A program made the position numbers and the translations under genes. This document shows positions 16,577-23,004 of a stretch of 25,934 nt of DNA, in pieces (within the stretch, counting starts at the first letter, position 1; each line of letters starts with the position of its first letter). This DNA comes from a virus, in IMG/VR virus record IMGVR_UViG_3300025617_001077, positions 1 through 25,934 of that record, one strand, 5' to 3'. The notes beneath the pieces are model-generated. The model had not been told where the DNA came from, did no database searches, and was given only the letters and a program-made list of their open reading frames with translations.

Positions 16577-17098
16577 ATGATTATGAAAACAGACTCTCTA
16601 GGAATACCACGATTTACTAATCGCGATCTTGTCGATATGATTTATTCAGGTCATGCGGATAAGGTACACGTTGTACTATGTGATCCAAGTGATGACGTAG
16701 ACCGTTTTAATGCGGCTATGGAAGAACAAGGATTTGACAAGCTACAAAAGTATATTCCATTAGATGTAGATCAAAAGACTTTTGACGGTGTATGTCAAGG
16801 TGAATGGTTTATGCCTGATGAGTATAAGACACTAAACGTACACAACTATATTCTAACAAAATGCAACACACAAGAAGAAACAGCAAGATGTGCTGAAGAA
16901 CTTGCTGAGTTTGAAGGCAGAGGTATGATGCCTTTACTACAGTATATGGTTTATCTTGTAGACTTTATGCGAGAGAATGATATTGTATGGGGTGTAGGAC
17001 GTGGATCTAGTGTTGCTAGTTATGTGCTGTATTTGATAGGCGTACATCGTATAGACTCAATCCAATATGACCTAGACTGGCGAGAGTTCCTTAGATAA
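16577..17098 (+). CDS. Stand-alone fragment related to bacterial DNA polymerase III alpha subunit, without catalytic centre
   Basis: This 173-residue protein ends in a segment strongly resembling the start of the palm of DnaE-type polymerases: EFEGRGMMPLLQYMVYLVDF, then GVGRGSSVASYVLYLIGVHR and YDLDWREFLR. It aligns with the DnaE pattern of a YFLIV-type helix, GPGRGSxAGSLVAYxLGIT and DPLxYDLLFERFLNPER. The protein stops exactly where DnaE would continue into its catalytic Asp motif (PDxDxD), so it cannot polymerise DNA alone. The first 80 residues (RFTNRDLVDMIYSGH, EWFMPDEYKTL) are not recognised. The start is uncertain: ATG 16577 or in-frame ATG 16583, neither with a good ribosome site. It may be a structural or regulatory relic, or bind nucleotides or a partner. 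The homology is visible; the function is unknown. Confidence 0.75.
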   Translation: MIMKTDSLGIPRFTNRDLVDMIYSGHADKVHVVLCDPSDDVDRFNAAMEEQGFDKLQKYIPLDVDQKTFDGVCQGEWFMPDEYKTLNVHNYILTKCNTQEETARCAEELAEFEGRGMMPLLQYMVYLVDFMRENDIVWGVGRGSSVASYVLYLIGVHRIDSIQYDLDWREFLR

Positions 17099-17134
17099 GT
17101 ACAATATAACGAAACCTTTAACAGGAGAAATAAA

Positions 17135-17530
17135 ATGGCAGTACAACAAAAAGGTCGTAAGCAATACAGAACAATGACAGGTAAAGTTATTGATATGGAT
17201 CTGCTTAGACAAAGAAATGAACTTACACCGGCAGTAGGAAATGCTCGTGTAAATGCACGTGGAGACGAATTAGGTCCAGGTGGAAAAATTATTAAAAAGC
17301 GTGAAGAACTACTTCGAGATTATTATGCAGAGAATATTGAACCTACCGAGTTCGAACAGCCAGCACCAAAAGCAAAAGTTGAAGAACCAGTAGAGGCACA
17401 AGATTCTGTAGAAGTAGAGCAACCCGTAAGTAGAAGTACACGAGCTCAACCAGGAAAAACCAAAGCCGAATCAAAAACTCAAGACGATTGGGTTGAAGAT
17501 GATGATGGCAACTTTGTACCAAAAGGATAA
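17135..17530 (+). CDS. Conserved-looking acidic-tailed protein, function unknown
   Basis: This 131-residue protein has an ordered, basic N-terminal half (GRKQYRTMTGKVIDMDLLRQ, NELTPAVGNARVNARGDELG, GGKIIKKREELLRDYY). The C-terminal half is low-complexity and disordered, rich in Pro, Glu, Val and Lys (PAPKAKVEEPVEAQDSVEV), ending DDWVEDDDGNFVPKG. AGGAG lies 7 bases before the ATG. It sits 8 bases ahead of the GroES-like gene, which suggests a shared late role in virion assembly; a small structural or scaffold-type protein would fit. No known domain is recognised, so function is left open. Confidence 0.7.
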   Translation: MAVQQKGRKQYRTMTGKVIDMDLLRQRNELTPAVGNARVNARGDELGPGGKIIKKREELLRDYYAENIEPTEFEQPAPKAKVEEPVEAQDSVEVEQPVSRSTRAQPGKTKAESKTQDDWVEDDDGNFVPKG

Positions 17531-17538
17531 AAAGCACA

Positions 17539-17991
17539 ATGGATTTTGATTACGAAGCAATGGCCAAAGGCAAAAAAGGTATTCAAACAGCAGTAAAAGC
17601 AAATGCTATTAGACCTATTCACAATCGAGTGATTGTAAAAAATATGCACTTCGGTGATACTACTACTAACGGAGGTATTATTGTACTAAACGATGATGGT
17701 AAAGATCGAGGTATCAAACCTCGTTGGGCGCAGGTAGTTTCAAAAGGTCCCGAAAACGATGATCCTTATAATGAAGGAGATTGGATTCTAGTAGAACACG
17801 GTCGTTGGACTAGAAGTTTTAATGTTGACTTCGGTGATGGAGAACCTATCACTATGAGAACAGTTGAAGCAGAGAGCATTCTTATGTGGGATACTGAAAA
17901 ACCCGAAGACATGTTATTTGGTAGCAAGACAGGTGCAACTAGCACTACTACCCATCGTCCAGAAGACTTTACAGGTATGCCTCCGGTATAA
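17539..17991 (+). CDS. gp31: GroES-like co-chaperonin (gp31 type)
   Basis: This 150-residue protein has a GroES core beginning at about residue 24: IRPIHNRVIVK matches the GroES opening IRPLHDRVIVK almost exactly. It is followed by a mobile loop (about 39-58) containing GGIIVL, the hydrophobic patch that contacts GroEL, and later strands WAQVVSKGPEN, GDWILVEHGRW and ESILMWDTE. Phage co-chaperonins such as T4 gp31 replace host GroES to enlarge the GroEL cage for capsid-protein folding. This one is longer than GroES (about 97) and T4 gp31 (111), with an extra 23-residue N-terminus and a 30-residue Thr/Pro-rich tail. AAGGA lies 11 bases before the ATG. That it serves capsid or fibre folding here is inference from the family and neighbours. 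Confidence 0.85.
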   Translation: MDFDYEAMAKGKKGIQTAVKANAIRPIHNRVIVKNMHFGDTTTNGGIIVLNDDGKDRGIKPRWAQVVSKGPENDDPYNEGDWILVEHGRWTRSFNVDFGDGEPITMRTVEAESILMWDTEKPEDMLFGSKTGATSTTTHRPEDFTGMPPV

Positions 17992-17993
17992 AA

Positions 17994-18152
17994 ATGAATC
18001 TGTCTAATGTTTCAACAGAAGCACTAAAGGCTAAACTAAAAAAATTAGACGCAGTATATCACATAACAGATGATGTCCAAATGCGTTATAAAATAATGCA
18101 GGCGGAAGACCAAATTAAACAACAACTCAAAGAAAGAGGCGAAATTGAATAA
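17994..18152 (+). CDS. Small helical protein (52 aa), function unknown
   Basis: A 52-residue open frame fills the gap between the co-chaperonin and MazG genes. It starts 2 bases after the co-chaperonin stop and runs over the MazG start, so both junctions suggest coupled translation. The protein is Lys/Gln/Glu-rich and reads as two helices (STEALKAKLKKLDAVYHI, then QMRYKIMQAEDQIKQQLKER). No Shine-Dalgarno is obvious beyond the upstream gene. No family is recognised. It is supported by tiling, helical periodicity and codon use like its neighbours. Confidence 0.6.
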   Translation: MNLSNVSTEALKAKLKKLDAVYHITDDVQMRYKIMQAEDQIKQQLKERGEIE

Positions 18153-18552
18153 CGTAGTAGATGTAAACAAATATCGTGACTTTGTAAGCGAAGTTACAAG
18201 TGATGCAAGTAATGATCTAGAAGCAATGATTGTTAGATTGCGTGAATTAAACAAAACAGTAAACATCAGTTTACTAATGACAGGAGCAATTGGTATTGCA
18301 TCAGAAGGAGGCGAGTTTGCAGAAATTGTTAAAAAATGTGTATTCCAGGGTAAGCCTTTGGATGATGACACTAAGTTTCACATTAAGCGAGAACTTGGCG
18401 ATATTGCTTGGTATTTTGCTAATGCTTGTAGGAGCATCGGTGAAGACCCTAGTGCAGTAATTGAAGAGAATGTTCGTAAACTAGAAGCACGTTATCCAGG
18501 TGGATCATTTGATGTCCACTATTCCGAAAACCGTAAAGACGGGGATCTATAA
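18145..18552 (+). CDS. mazG: MazG-type nucleoside triphosphate pyrophosphohydrolase
   Basis: This 135-residue protein carries the all-alpha NTP-pyrophosphatase metal motif: ExxE at E57-E60 in SEGGEFAEIVKK and ExxD at E83-D86 in KRELGDIAWYFAN. The family cleaves (d)NTPs to the monophosphate and pyrophosphate; phage copies have been proposed to adjust nucleotide or ppGpp pools during infection, which is debated. It is a single-domain form, as is typical in phages. The start is TTG at 18145, with GAGG at 18136-18139 giving 5-base spacing and overlapping the end of the upstream gene by 8 bases. The neighbouring HAD nucleotidase and the later thymidylate genes fit a nucleotide-recycling role. Confidence 0.9.
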   Translation: MNNVVDVNKYRDFVSEVTSDASNDLEAMIVRLRELNKTVNISLLMTGAIGIASEGGEFAEIVKKCVFQGKPLDDDTKFHIKRELGDIAWYFANACRSIGEDPSAVIEENVRKLEARYPGGSFDVHYSENRKDGDL

Positions 18553-18557
18553 ATTTA

Positions 18558-19142
18558 ATGGATTATGAAAAAGAACGAAAGATTCTCACGGATGTCGATG
18601 GTGTTCTTCTAGATTGGGAATCTGCATTTACAGCATGGATGGGAGAACGTGGTTACACACCAGTAAATCCCAAAGTATATAAACAATCAGTACGATATAA
18701 TATTGAACAAGAATTTGCAGATTCATTGGTACAAACATTTAACGAATCAGCATGGATGGGATATTTAAAACCGCTACGTGATAGTGTAAATGTATTAGAT
18801 AAGTTTTCAGCTAGTCACTGGCACTTTGAATGTATTACAAGTCTTAGCACAGATCACTGGGCAGGAGAACTGCGCCGTACAAATCTAAACCGTTGGTTTG
18901 GATCTACTGTTCGAAGAGTACGATGTATTGCTACTGGTGCAGATAAAGATGATATTCTAAAAGAATACGAACCCGGGCATTGGTGGATTGAAGACAAGCC
19001 CGAAAATTGTGAAGCTGGCCTAAGAGCTGGACATAAACCTATCTTAATTGATCATCCATTTAATCAGGAATACAATAATCCCGATGTCATTCGAGTAAAA
19101 GACTGGGAAGAAATTTACAATATCATAACCAAAAGTGCTTGA
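18558..19142 (+). CDS. HAD-superfamily phosphatase, 5'(3')-deoxyribonucleotidase-like
   Basis: This 194-residue protein has the HAD motif I, D12-V-D14-GVLLDW, in which Asp12 would be the phosphorylated nucleophile. Later conserved positions are motif II (ITSLSTDHW, about 93-101), a candidate motif III Lys at K130 (TGADKDDILKEY) and the acidic motif IV around WWIEDKPEN (142-150). The pattern DVDGVL..W with IEDK/PEN resembles the small deoxyribonucleotidases that dephosphorylate dNMPs, but substrate cannot be read from sequence. There is no clear Shine-Dalgarno; the start is 5 bases after the MazG stop. The stop codon TGA lies inside the -35 box of the promoter at 19139. Likely works with MazG in adjusting nucleotide pools. 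Confidence 0.8.
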   Translation: MDYEKERKILTDVDGVLLDWESAFTAWMGERGYTPVNPKVYKQSVRYNIEQEFADSLVQTFNESAWMGYLKPLRDSVNVLDKFSASHWHFECITSLSTDHWAGELRRTNLNRWFGSTVRRVRCIATGADKDDILKEYEPGHWWIEDKPENCEAGLRAGHKPILIDHPFNQEYNNPDVIRVKDWEEIYNIITKSA

Positions 19143-19167
19143 CATCTTCTCAATAATTTGTTATAAT
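19139..19167 (+). promoter_or_regulatory. Consensus sigma-70 promoter TTGACA-N17-TATAAT
   Basis: TTGACA at 19139-19144 and TATAAT at 19162-19167 are both perfect, with the optimal 17-base spacing. The start of transcription would fall near 19174, just before AGGAG (19179-19183) and the ATG at 19191. It should allow the host polymerase to read the small membrane protein, DexA, gp44 and following genes early in infection. Confidence 0.88.
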
Positions 19168-19190
19168 TTATAAAAATTAGGAGTATGATA

Positions 19191-19355
19191 ATGAAGTTTC
19201 CCAAACCACAATCTAGCGGAATTGGTACAACTGGTGTAACTGGTGTTGCACTGTTAGTATTGCACGTTACAGGACACTTAACAGGGTGGGCATGGCCTAT
19301 CCTGTATGTACTATTGATTATGTCCGCAATGGGCCAGGAAAACAGAAAAGGTTAA
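19191..19355 (+). CDS. Small membrane protein (54 aa), first gene behind the sigma-70 promoter
   Basis: A 54-residue frame with AGGAG 7 bases before the ATG at 19191; an in-frame ATG at 19185 is too close to the ribosome site. The N-terminus is basic and Gly/Thr-rich (MKFPKPQSSG). Two hydrophobic stretches follow, VTGVALLVLHVTGHL and WAWPILYVLLIMSAM, separated by TGW, then a charged end QENRKG. This reads as a short membrane hairpin. Being first in an early transcript, it may act on the host membrane, but it is not recognisable as a holin or any named family. Confidence 0.65.
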   Translation: MKFPKPQSSGIGTTGVTGVALLVLHVTGHLTGWAWPILYVLLIMSAMGQENRKG

Positions 19356-19356
19356 C

Positions 19357-19902
19357 ATGGCAACTCACGGCATGATTGATTTAGAAACACTAGGCGTAGA
19401 GCCAGATAGTGTTATAATGACACTCGGAGCAATTAAATTTGATCCGTTTACTGATGATGAACCTTACAGCCCGTTGTATCTAAGATGCGATATTGAAGAA
19501 CAATCAGAAGTACTAGGTAGATCAATCGACGATAATACCATTGCTTGGTGGAGTAAACAAAAACAAGAAATCCAAGACGAAGCATTTGGTGATCACGAAG
19601 GCCGTGTTAATATGGATCAACTTACAAAAGCAATTAATAAATTTTGCGTAGGTGTAGATTACTTGTGGTGTCAAGGACCTTTGTTTGATTATGCTATTCT
19701 ACAAAACTTATACAAGCAAGTAGGAAAACCTTGTCCTTGGAACTTCTGGCAGATTAGAGATAGTCGTACATTGTTTGCTATGATGCCTCAGGATCCGCGT
19801 AAAGCAATTCAAGAAGAACTACATAATGCATTAGCTGATTGTTATTATCAAGCAAAATGTGTACAACAAACATATAAACACTTTGGAGTAGAAAAGCGAT
19901 GA
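19357..19902 (+). CDS. dexA: DEDDh 3'-5' exonuclease, DexA-like
   Basis: This 181-residue protein has all acidic positions of a DEDDh exonuclease: D8 and E10 in MIDLETLG, D111 in QGPLFDYAIL, and H156 and D161 in HNALADCYYQA. Side features match T4 DexA: TIAWWSKQ (T4 has TIEWWKNQ), FWQIRDSRTLF (T4 FWNQRDIRT) and the H-x4-D ending. It is shorter than T4 DexA (227). The family degrades DNA or RNA 3' ends; T4 DexA acts on DNA. It starts 1 base after the membrane gene and overlaps gp44 by 4 bases (ATGA), so it is co-expressed with the clamp loader. Exonuclease fold is near certain; the DexA name is by best resemblance. Confidence 0.85.
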   Translation: MATHGMIDLETLGVEPDSVIMTLGAIKFDPFTDDEPYSPLYLRCDIEEQSEVLGRSIDDNTIAWWSKQKQEIQDEAFGDHEGRVNMDQLTKAINKFCVGVDYLWCQGPLFDYAILQNLYKQVGKPCPWNFWQIRDSRTLFAMMPQDPRKAIQEELHNALADCYYQAKCVQQTYKHFGVEKR

Positions 19903-20816
19903 AAGAACTATGGGTAGAAAAATACCGTCCTAAAACTGTAGATGGATATGTATTTCGAGACGACCATCAAAAGTCACAAGTAAAGCAATGGATTAAAGAC
20001 GGTACTATTCCTCATCTACTGTTTAGTGGTAATGCAGGTATTGGTAAGACAACACTTGCTAAAATTTTATTGAATCAATTAGAAATTAATGATCTAGATG
20101 TATTAGAGATTAACGCATCGCGAACAAACTCAGTAGAAGATGTTCGTGATAAGATTGTTAATTTTGTACAAATGATTCCGTTTGGTGACTTTAAAGTAGT
20201 GCTACTTGACGAGGCTGATTATCTGAGTCCGAACGCACAGGCGGCATTGCGTGGTGTAATGGAAGAGTATCATACTACTGCACGTTTTATTCTTACTTGC
20301 AATTATCCAAACAGAATTATTCCTGCACTACACAGCAGGTGTCAAGGCTTCCATATTGAACGTATTGACCAGACAGAATTTACTGCTCGAGTTGCAGAAA
20401 TTCTTATCACAGAAAACGTAGTTCCGGATTTAGATACGCTTGACACATATGTAAAAGCAACATATCCTGACTTGCGTAAGTGTATTAACATGGTACAAAT
20501 GAATAGCGTAGATGGTGTTCTAGTACAACCTGAAAAAAGTGATTCTGGCGATGCTGACTATAAACTTGCAATGGTTGAATTATTCAAAGCAGGTAAAATT
20601 AGTGAAGCACGTAAACTTGTATGTAGTCAAGTTCGTCCAGAAGAAATGGAAGATATATACAAATGGTTGTATGACAATATTGCATTGTTTGGAGACGAAG
20701 AGAGGCAAGAAAGTGCAATTCTTATTATCAAACAAGGATTAGTAGATCATACACTTGTAAGTGATCCAGAAATTAATCTTGCGGCAACTATGATTAGATT
20801 AGCGAGGATGAAGTGA
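19899..20816 (+). CDS. gp44: Sliding clamp loader ATPase, gp44-like
   Basis: This 305-residue AAA+ protein has the RFC-small-subunit layout: opening WVEKYRPKTVDGYV, Walker A GNAGIGKTT (44-52), Walker B VVLLDEAD (100-107), sensor 1 TCNYPN (133-138) and the arginine-finger SRC motif HSRCQGF (145-151). Length is close to T4 gp44 (319). It would load the gp45 clamp onto DNA with gp62, and clamp loading also supports late transcription in T4. The ATG overlaps the DexA stop (ATGA). In T4-type genomes the small subunit gp62 normally follows; here a P-loop kinase-like gene follows instead and no gp62 is seen in the window. Confidence 0.93.
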   Translation: MKELWVEKYRPKTVDGYVFRDDHQKSQVKQWIKDGTIPHLLFSGNAGIGKTTLAKILLNQLEINDLDVLEINASRTNSVEDVRDKIVNFVQMIPFGDFKVVLLDEADYLSPNAQAALRGVMEEYHTTARFILTCNYPNRIIPALHSRCQGFHIERIDQTEFTARVAEILITENVVPDLDTLDTYVKATYPDLRKCINMVQMNSVDGVLVQPEKSDSGDADYKLAMVELFKAGKISEARKLVCSQVRPEEMEDIYKWLYDNIALFGDEERQESAILIIKQGLVDHTLVSDPEINLAATMIRLARMK

Positions 20817-21163
20817 AAATCTTAATTTGCGGTCCAGAAGGTAGTGGCAAAACTACATTAGCAAAACCATTCGCTAAACTTCTAGATGCTACATATGTAA
20901 CTAAAGAAAGTTATGCTAACGAACTAAGAGGTTATTGTGATGGGTTGGTTGCCGCAGGCAAAACTGTAGTAATTGATAAACGCTGTAACACAAATGCATC
21001 AGTAGAATACTTAGATCCAGATTATATTGTTTGGATGGATATGCGTACTGCAAAAACAGAACGTCCACATAGAGTTGACTATCATGTTGCCGAATGGTTC
21101 GACGATACTGATAAACAACTAATAGCTGTTGTTAAAAGATATATAGAGAAAAAAAATGCTTAG
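20813..21163 (+). CDS. Small P-loop kinase-like NTPase
   Basis: This 116-residue protein begins with a strand and a Walker A motif, ILICGPEGSGKTTLAKPFA (GPEGSGKT at 7-14), then KTVVIDKRCN and YIVWMDMRT, the latter two resembling the lid and Walker-B-like segments of small nucleotide or adenylylsulfate kinases. It is short for a complete kinase (usually 160 or more). Start is GTG at 20813 overlapping the gp44 stop (GTGA), so translation is likely coupled. Substrate unknown; the neighbourhood of nucleotide enzymes suggests a nucleotide or nucleoside substrate, but this is inference. It occupies the place where gp62 would be expected and does not resemble it. Confidence 0.75.
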   Translation: MKILICGPEGSGKTTLAKPFAKLLDATYVTKESYANELRGYCDGLVAAGKTVVIDKRCNTNASVEYLDPDYIVWMDMRTAKTERPHRVDYHVAEWFDDTDKQLIAVVKRYIEKKNA

Positions 21164-21344
21164 GACATTGCAAGACGGCACAGAAGTAAAAGAGCTATCG
21201 GCACCTGTACAACTGGTAGTATATACTCGGTGTCCTGAAAAATATAAATTAATAGATATGGAGACCGGTGAAATGTATGTAGGTACTAGGCCAAGCCATG
21301 ATAACCTACACTGGAGGAAAATAGATGACGTACCTAGTAAATGA
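21156..21344 (+). CDS. Small protein of unknown function (62 aa)
   Basis: A 62-residue frame overlapping the kinase-like gene by 8 bases and the ferredoxin gene by 20 bases. It contains [20 protein letters not shown] and [20 protein letters not shown], an SH3-like or small beta-barrel alternation, and ends [10 protein letters not shown]. There are two cysteines at most and no catalytic motif. No family is recognised. Overlaps on both sides and codon use like its neighbours support it as real. Confidence 0.6.
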   Translation: MLRTLQDGTEVKELSAPVQLVVYTRCPEKYKLIDMETGEMYVGTRPSHDNLHWRKIDDVPSK

Positions 21345-21663
21345 TAATTGTATTAAATGTAAACACACAGATTGTGTTGAAGTATGCCCAGTAGATTGTT
21401 TTTATGAAGGCGAAAATATGCTGGTTATTAATCCAGATGAATGTATCGATTGTGGTGTGTGCGAACCAGAATGCCCAGTAGATGCTATTATTACGGATTA
21501 CAATGATGTCGATAACAAATGGTATGACATTAATTTTAAATATTCAAATACGTGGCCTAACATATCTCAAAAGAAGGACGCACCTGCCGATGCTGAAGAG
21601 TGGAATGGTGTAGAAAATAAATTTGAAAACCATTTTAGCGAAGCACCTGGAGAAGGAGATTAA
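21325..21663 (+). CDS. fdxA: Seven-iron (3Fe-4S + 4Fe-4S) ferredoxin, FdxA type
   Basis: This 112-residue protein has two cluster motifs: C9-x2-C12-x4-C17-x3-C21-P and C40-x2-C43-x2-C46-x3-C50-P, plus C25. The sequence [20 protein letters not shown] and the tail [17 protein letters not shown] closely follow the Azotobacter-type FdI/FdxA ferredoxins common in proteobacteria. In that family some of the cysteines hold a 3Fe-4S and the rest a 4Fe-4S cluster. GGAGG 7 bases before the ATG supports the start. It is unlike the plant-type 2Fe-2S ferredoxin of cyanophages. It would carry low-potential electrons; the partner is unknown, but an Fe(II) oxygenase-like gene lies two genes downstream. Probably acquired from a bacterial host. 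Confidence 0.93.
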   Translation: MTYLVNDNCIKCKHTDCVEVCPVDCFYEGENMLVINPDECIDCGVCEPECPVDAIITDYNDVDNKWYDINFKYSNTWPNISQKKDAPADAEEWNGVENKFENHFSEAPGEGD

Positions 21664-21984
21664 ATGAAATTAAAATGTAAACATATTTTGCTAAGTTACG
21701 ATAAGGCTGAAAATAGCTCACACGAAAGACCATTAGGTGTAGCTATGAAAGATGCTGAACAATTAATTATTGAACTAAACAAGGGTACTATTTCATTTGC
21801 AGATGCCGCAGGAAAGCATAGTGCATGTGCAAGTGGGCCAAGGCACGGCGGCGACCTTGGATGGTTTGAAGAAGAAAAAATGCATCCAGACTTTAGCAAT
21901 GCTGTAAAGGTACTTGGCATTGACACTATTGGGCCTCCTATTCTTACACCTTGGGGTGTGCATATTGTACTAAGGACAGGTTAA
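21664..21984 (+). CDS. Parvulin-type peptidyl-prolyl cis-trans isomerase
   Basis: This 106-residue protein is a single PpiC/rotamase domain: CKHILLS at the start, a helix with GVAMKDAEQLIIEL, GTISFADAAGKHSACASGPR, GGDLGWFEEEKMHPDF and a final TPWGVHIVLRTG. These are the family landmarks (KHIL, FAxxAxxxSxCxSGxxGGDLGWF, TPxGxHII). It isomerises Xaa-Pro bonds and could help fold phage or host proteins. No signal peptide, so it is cytoplasmic. AAGGAG 5 bases before the ATG; the stop shares one base with the next ATG (TAATG). Confidence 0.9.
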   Translation: MKLKCKHILLSYDKAENSSHERPLGVAMKDAEQLIIELNKGTISFADAAGKHSACASGPRHGGDLGWFEEEKMHPDFSNAVKVLGIDTIGPPILTPWGVHIVLRTG

Positions 21985-22517
21985 TGGTTGAGTATGAATT
22001 CTATGATTGGAATAATTTAATTACACAAATCAATCGAGAAGATATGTGTCGAGAGATTTCGGCAGGTATTGATGCAGGCAACTTTTGGACTAACAGTCCA
22101 AAATTTCAAACTAACTGGAATGTGTTTCAAAATTTTACAGATTTAAAAATGAGCTTTCTTTGGTCATGCTTCAGATACTTAGGTAGAGAAGTACAAATTA
22201 AGAATGTTCAAAGTTGGAGTTTTCGTACTAGTCTAAAACACGCTGAAGATAGAGATAAACTTTGGCACCATCATAATCATAATCTCGAAACAAAAACTGT
22301 AAGTGGTGTATATTATATGCACTTACCAGATGACGTTAAAGATCTTGAAAAAGCAGGAACAGAACTAGCACCTGTAAGTCCAGAAGGAGAAGGTAACTTT
22401 TTTGTACCTTGGAAAACCGGACACTGGATGATTTACCCAGGAGCAGTATGGCATCGACCAGGTATAGTGCAATCGCAACAAGACCGTTTTATTATAGCGG
22501 CAGATATGGAGTTTTAG
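21984..22517 (+). CDS. Putative 2-oxoglutarate/Fe(II)-dependent oxygenase
   Basis: This 177-residue protein resembles the small 2OG-Fe(II) oxygenases frequent in marine T4-like phages. It has a WHHHNHN stretch at 94-100 supplying metal-ligand candidates (H97, H99), SGVYYMHLPDD (107-117), GTELAPVSPE, then GHWMIYPGAVWHRPGIVQ with His157 as the distal ligand, and Arg168 in QDRFIIAADMEF as a likely 2OG-binding arginine. The usual HxD reads HHN here, so the exact triad is uncertain. Family members hydroxylate proteins, nucleotides or small molecules; the substrate is not readable. The ATG at 21984 overlaps the previous stop; a TTG further upstream would run inside the isomerase and is not used. 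Confidence 0.75.
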   Translation: MVEYEFYDWNNLITQINREDMCREISAGIDAGNFWTNSPKFQTNWNVFQNFTDLKMSFLWSCFRYLGREVQIKNVQSWSFRTSLKHAEDRDKLWHHHNHNLETKTVSGVYYMHLPDDVKDLEKAGTELAPVSPEGEGNFFVPWKTGHWMIYPGAVWHRPGIVQSQQDRFIIAADMEF

Positions 22518-22518
22518 T

Positions 22519-23004
22519 TTGATTAAAGCAATTTTAGCATGTGATGACTACGGTGGTGTAAGTAAAAAAGGTACACTGCCTTGGCCGCATAATAGCACCG
22601 ACCTTAAATGGTTTAAAGAAAACACAGCAGGACATGTTGTTGTAATGGGGTCTACTACTTGGGAAGATCCTCATATGCCTCGGCCGTTACCCAAGCGTAT
22701 AAACGTACTAGCAACTAGTCGTCCTAGTGACTATAACGGTGCTGACAAATATATCAGTGGCGATCTTAATCTAAGTGTGCAACGTCTTGCAGAAGAATAT
22801 CCTAGTTTAATCACTTGGGTCATCGGTGGACCTAATATTATCGAACAATGTTTAGATGTCATTGATGAGTTCTATATTAGTAGAATTCCGGGCGCATATC
22901 AATGCGATACATTTTTGCCGTTAGATAAGATCGAAGACATGTTTACTTTACATTGGCAGGAAGCAAATGACAACGTATTATTTCAGATTTGGAAAAAACA
23001 ATGA
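22519..23004 (+). CDS. folA: Dihydrofolate reductase
   Basis: This 161-residue protein reduces dihydrofolate to tetrahydrofolate with NADPH. Landmarks: KAILACDDYGGVSKKGTLPW, Asp28 in STDLKWFKE (equivalent of the E. coli active-site Asp27), VVMGSTTWED, PLPKRINVLATSRP and the cofactor-loop VIGGPNIIEQ. The usual GR-xTW element that contacts the NADPH 2'-phosphate reads GSTTW, so Arg is replaced by Ser; cofactor preference could differ. Start is TTG at 22519, one base after the previous stop. No good Shine-Dalgarno is visible. It overlaps thyA by 4 bases (ATGA) and belongs to the thymidylate cycle. Confidence 0.95.
   Translation: MIKAILACDDYGGVSKKGTLPWPHNSTDLKWFKENTAGHVVVMGSTTWEDPHMPRPLPKRINVLATSRPSDYNGADKYISGDLNLSVQRLAEEYPSLITWVIGGPNIIEQCLDVIDEFYISRIPGAYQCDTFLPLDKIEDMFTLHWQEANDNVLFQIWKKQ

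Noticed and set aside
18548-18555. TATAAATT resembling a late promoter before the HAD gene
   Set aside because: It ends 2 bases before the ATG and includes the MazG stop; unlike the other candidates it leaves no room for a leader or ribosome site.
20813-21163. Assignment as clamp-loader small subunit gp62
   Set aside because: The protein has a clear Walker A motif, which gp62 lacks, and no gp62-like features are visible.
21951-21983. Upstream TTG extension of the oxygenase gene
   Set aside because: It would run through the end of the isomerase gene; ATG 21984 is coupled to the isomerase stop and gives the natural start.
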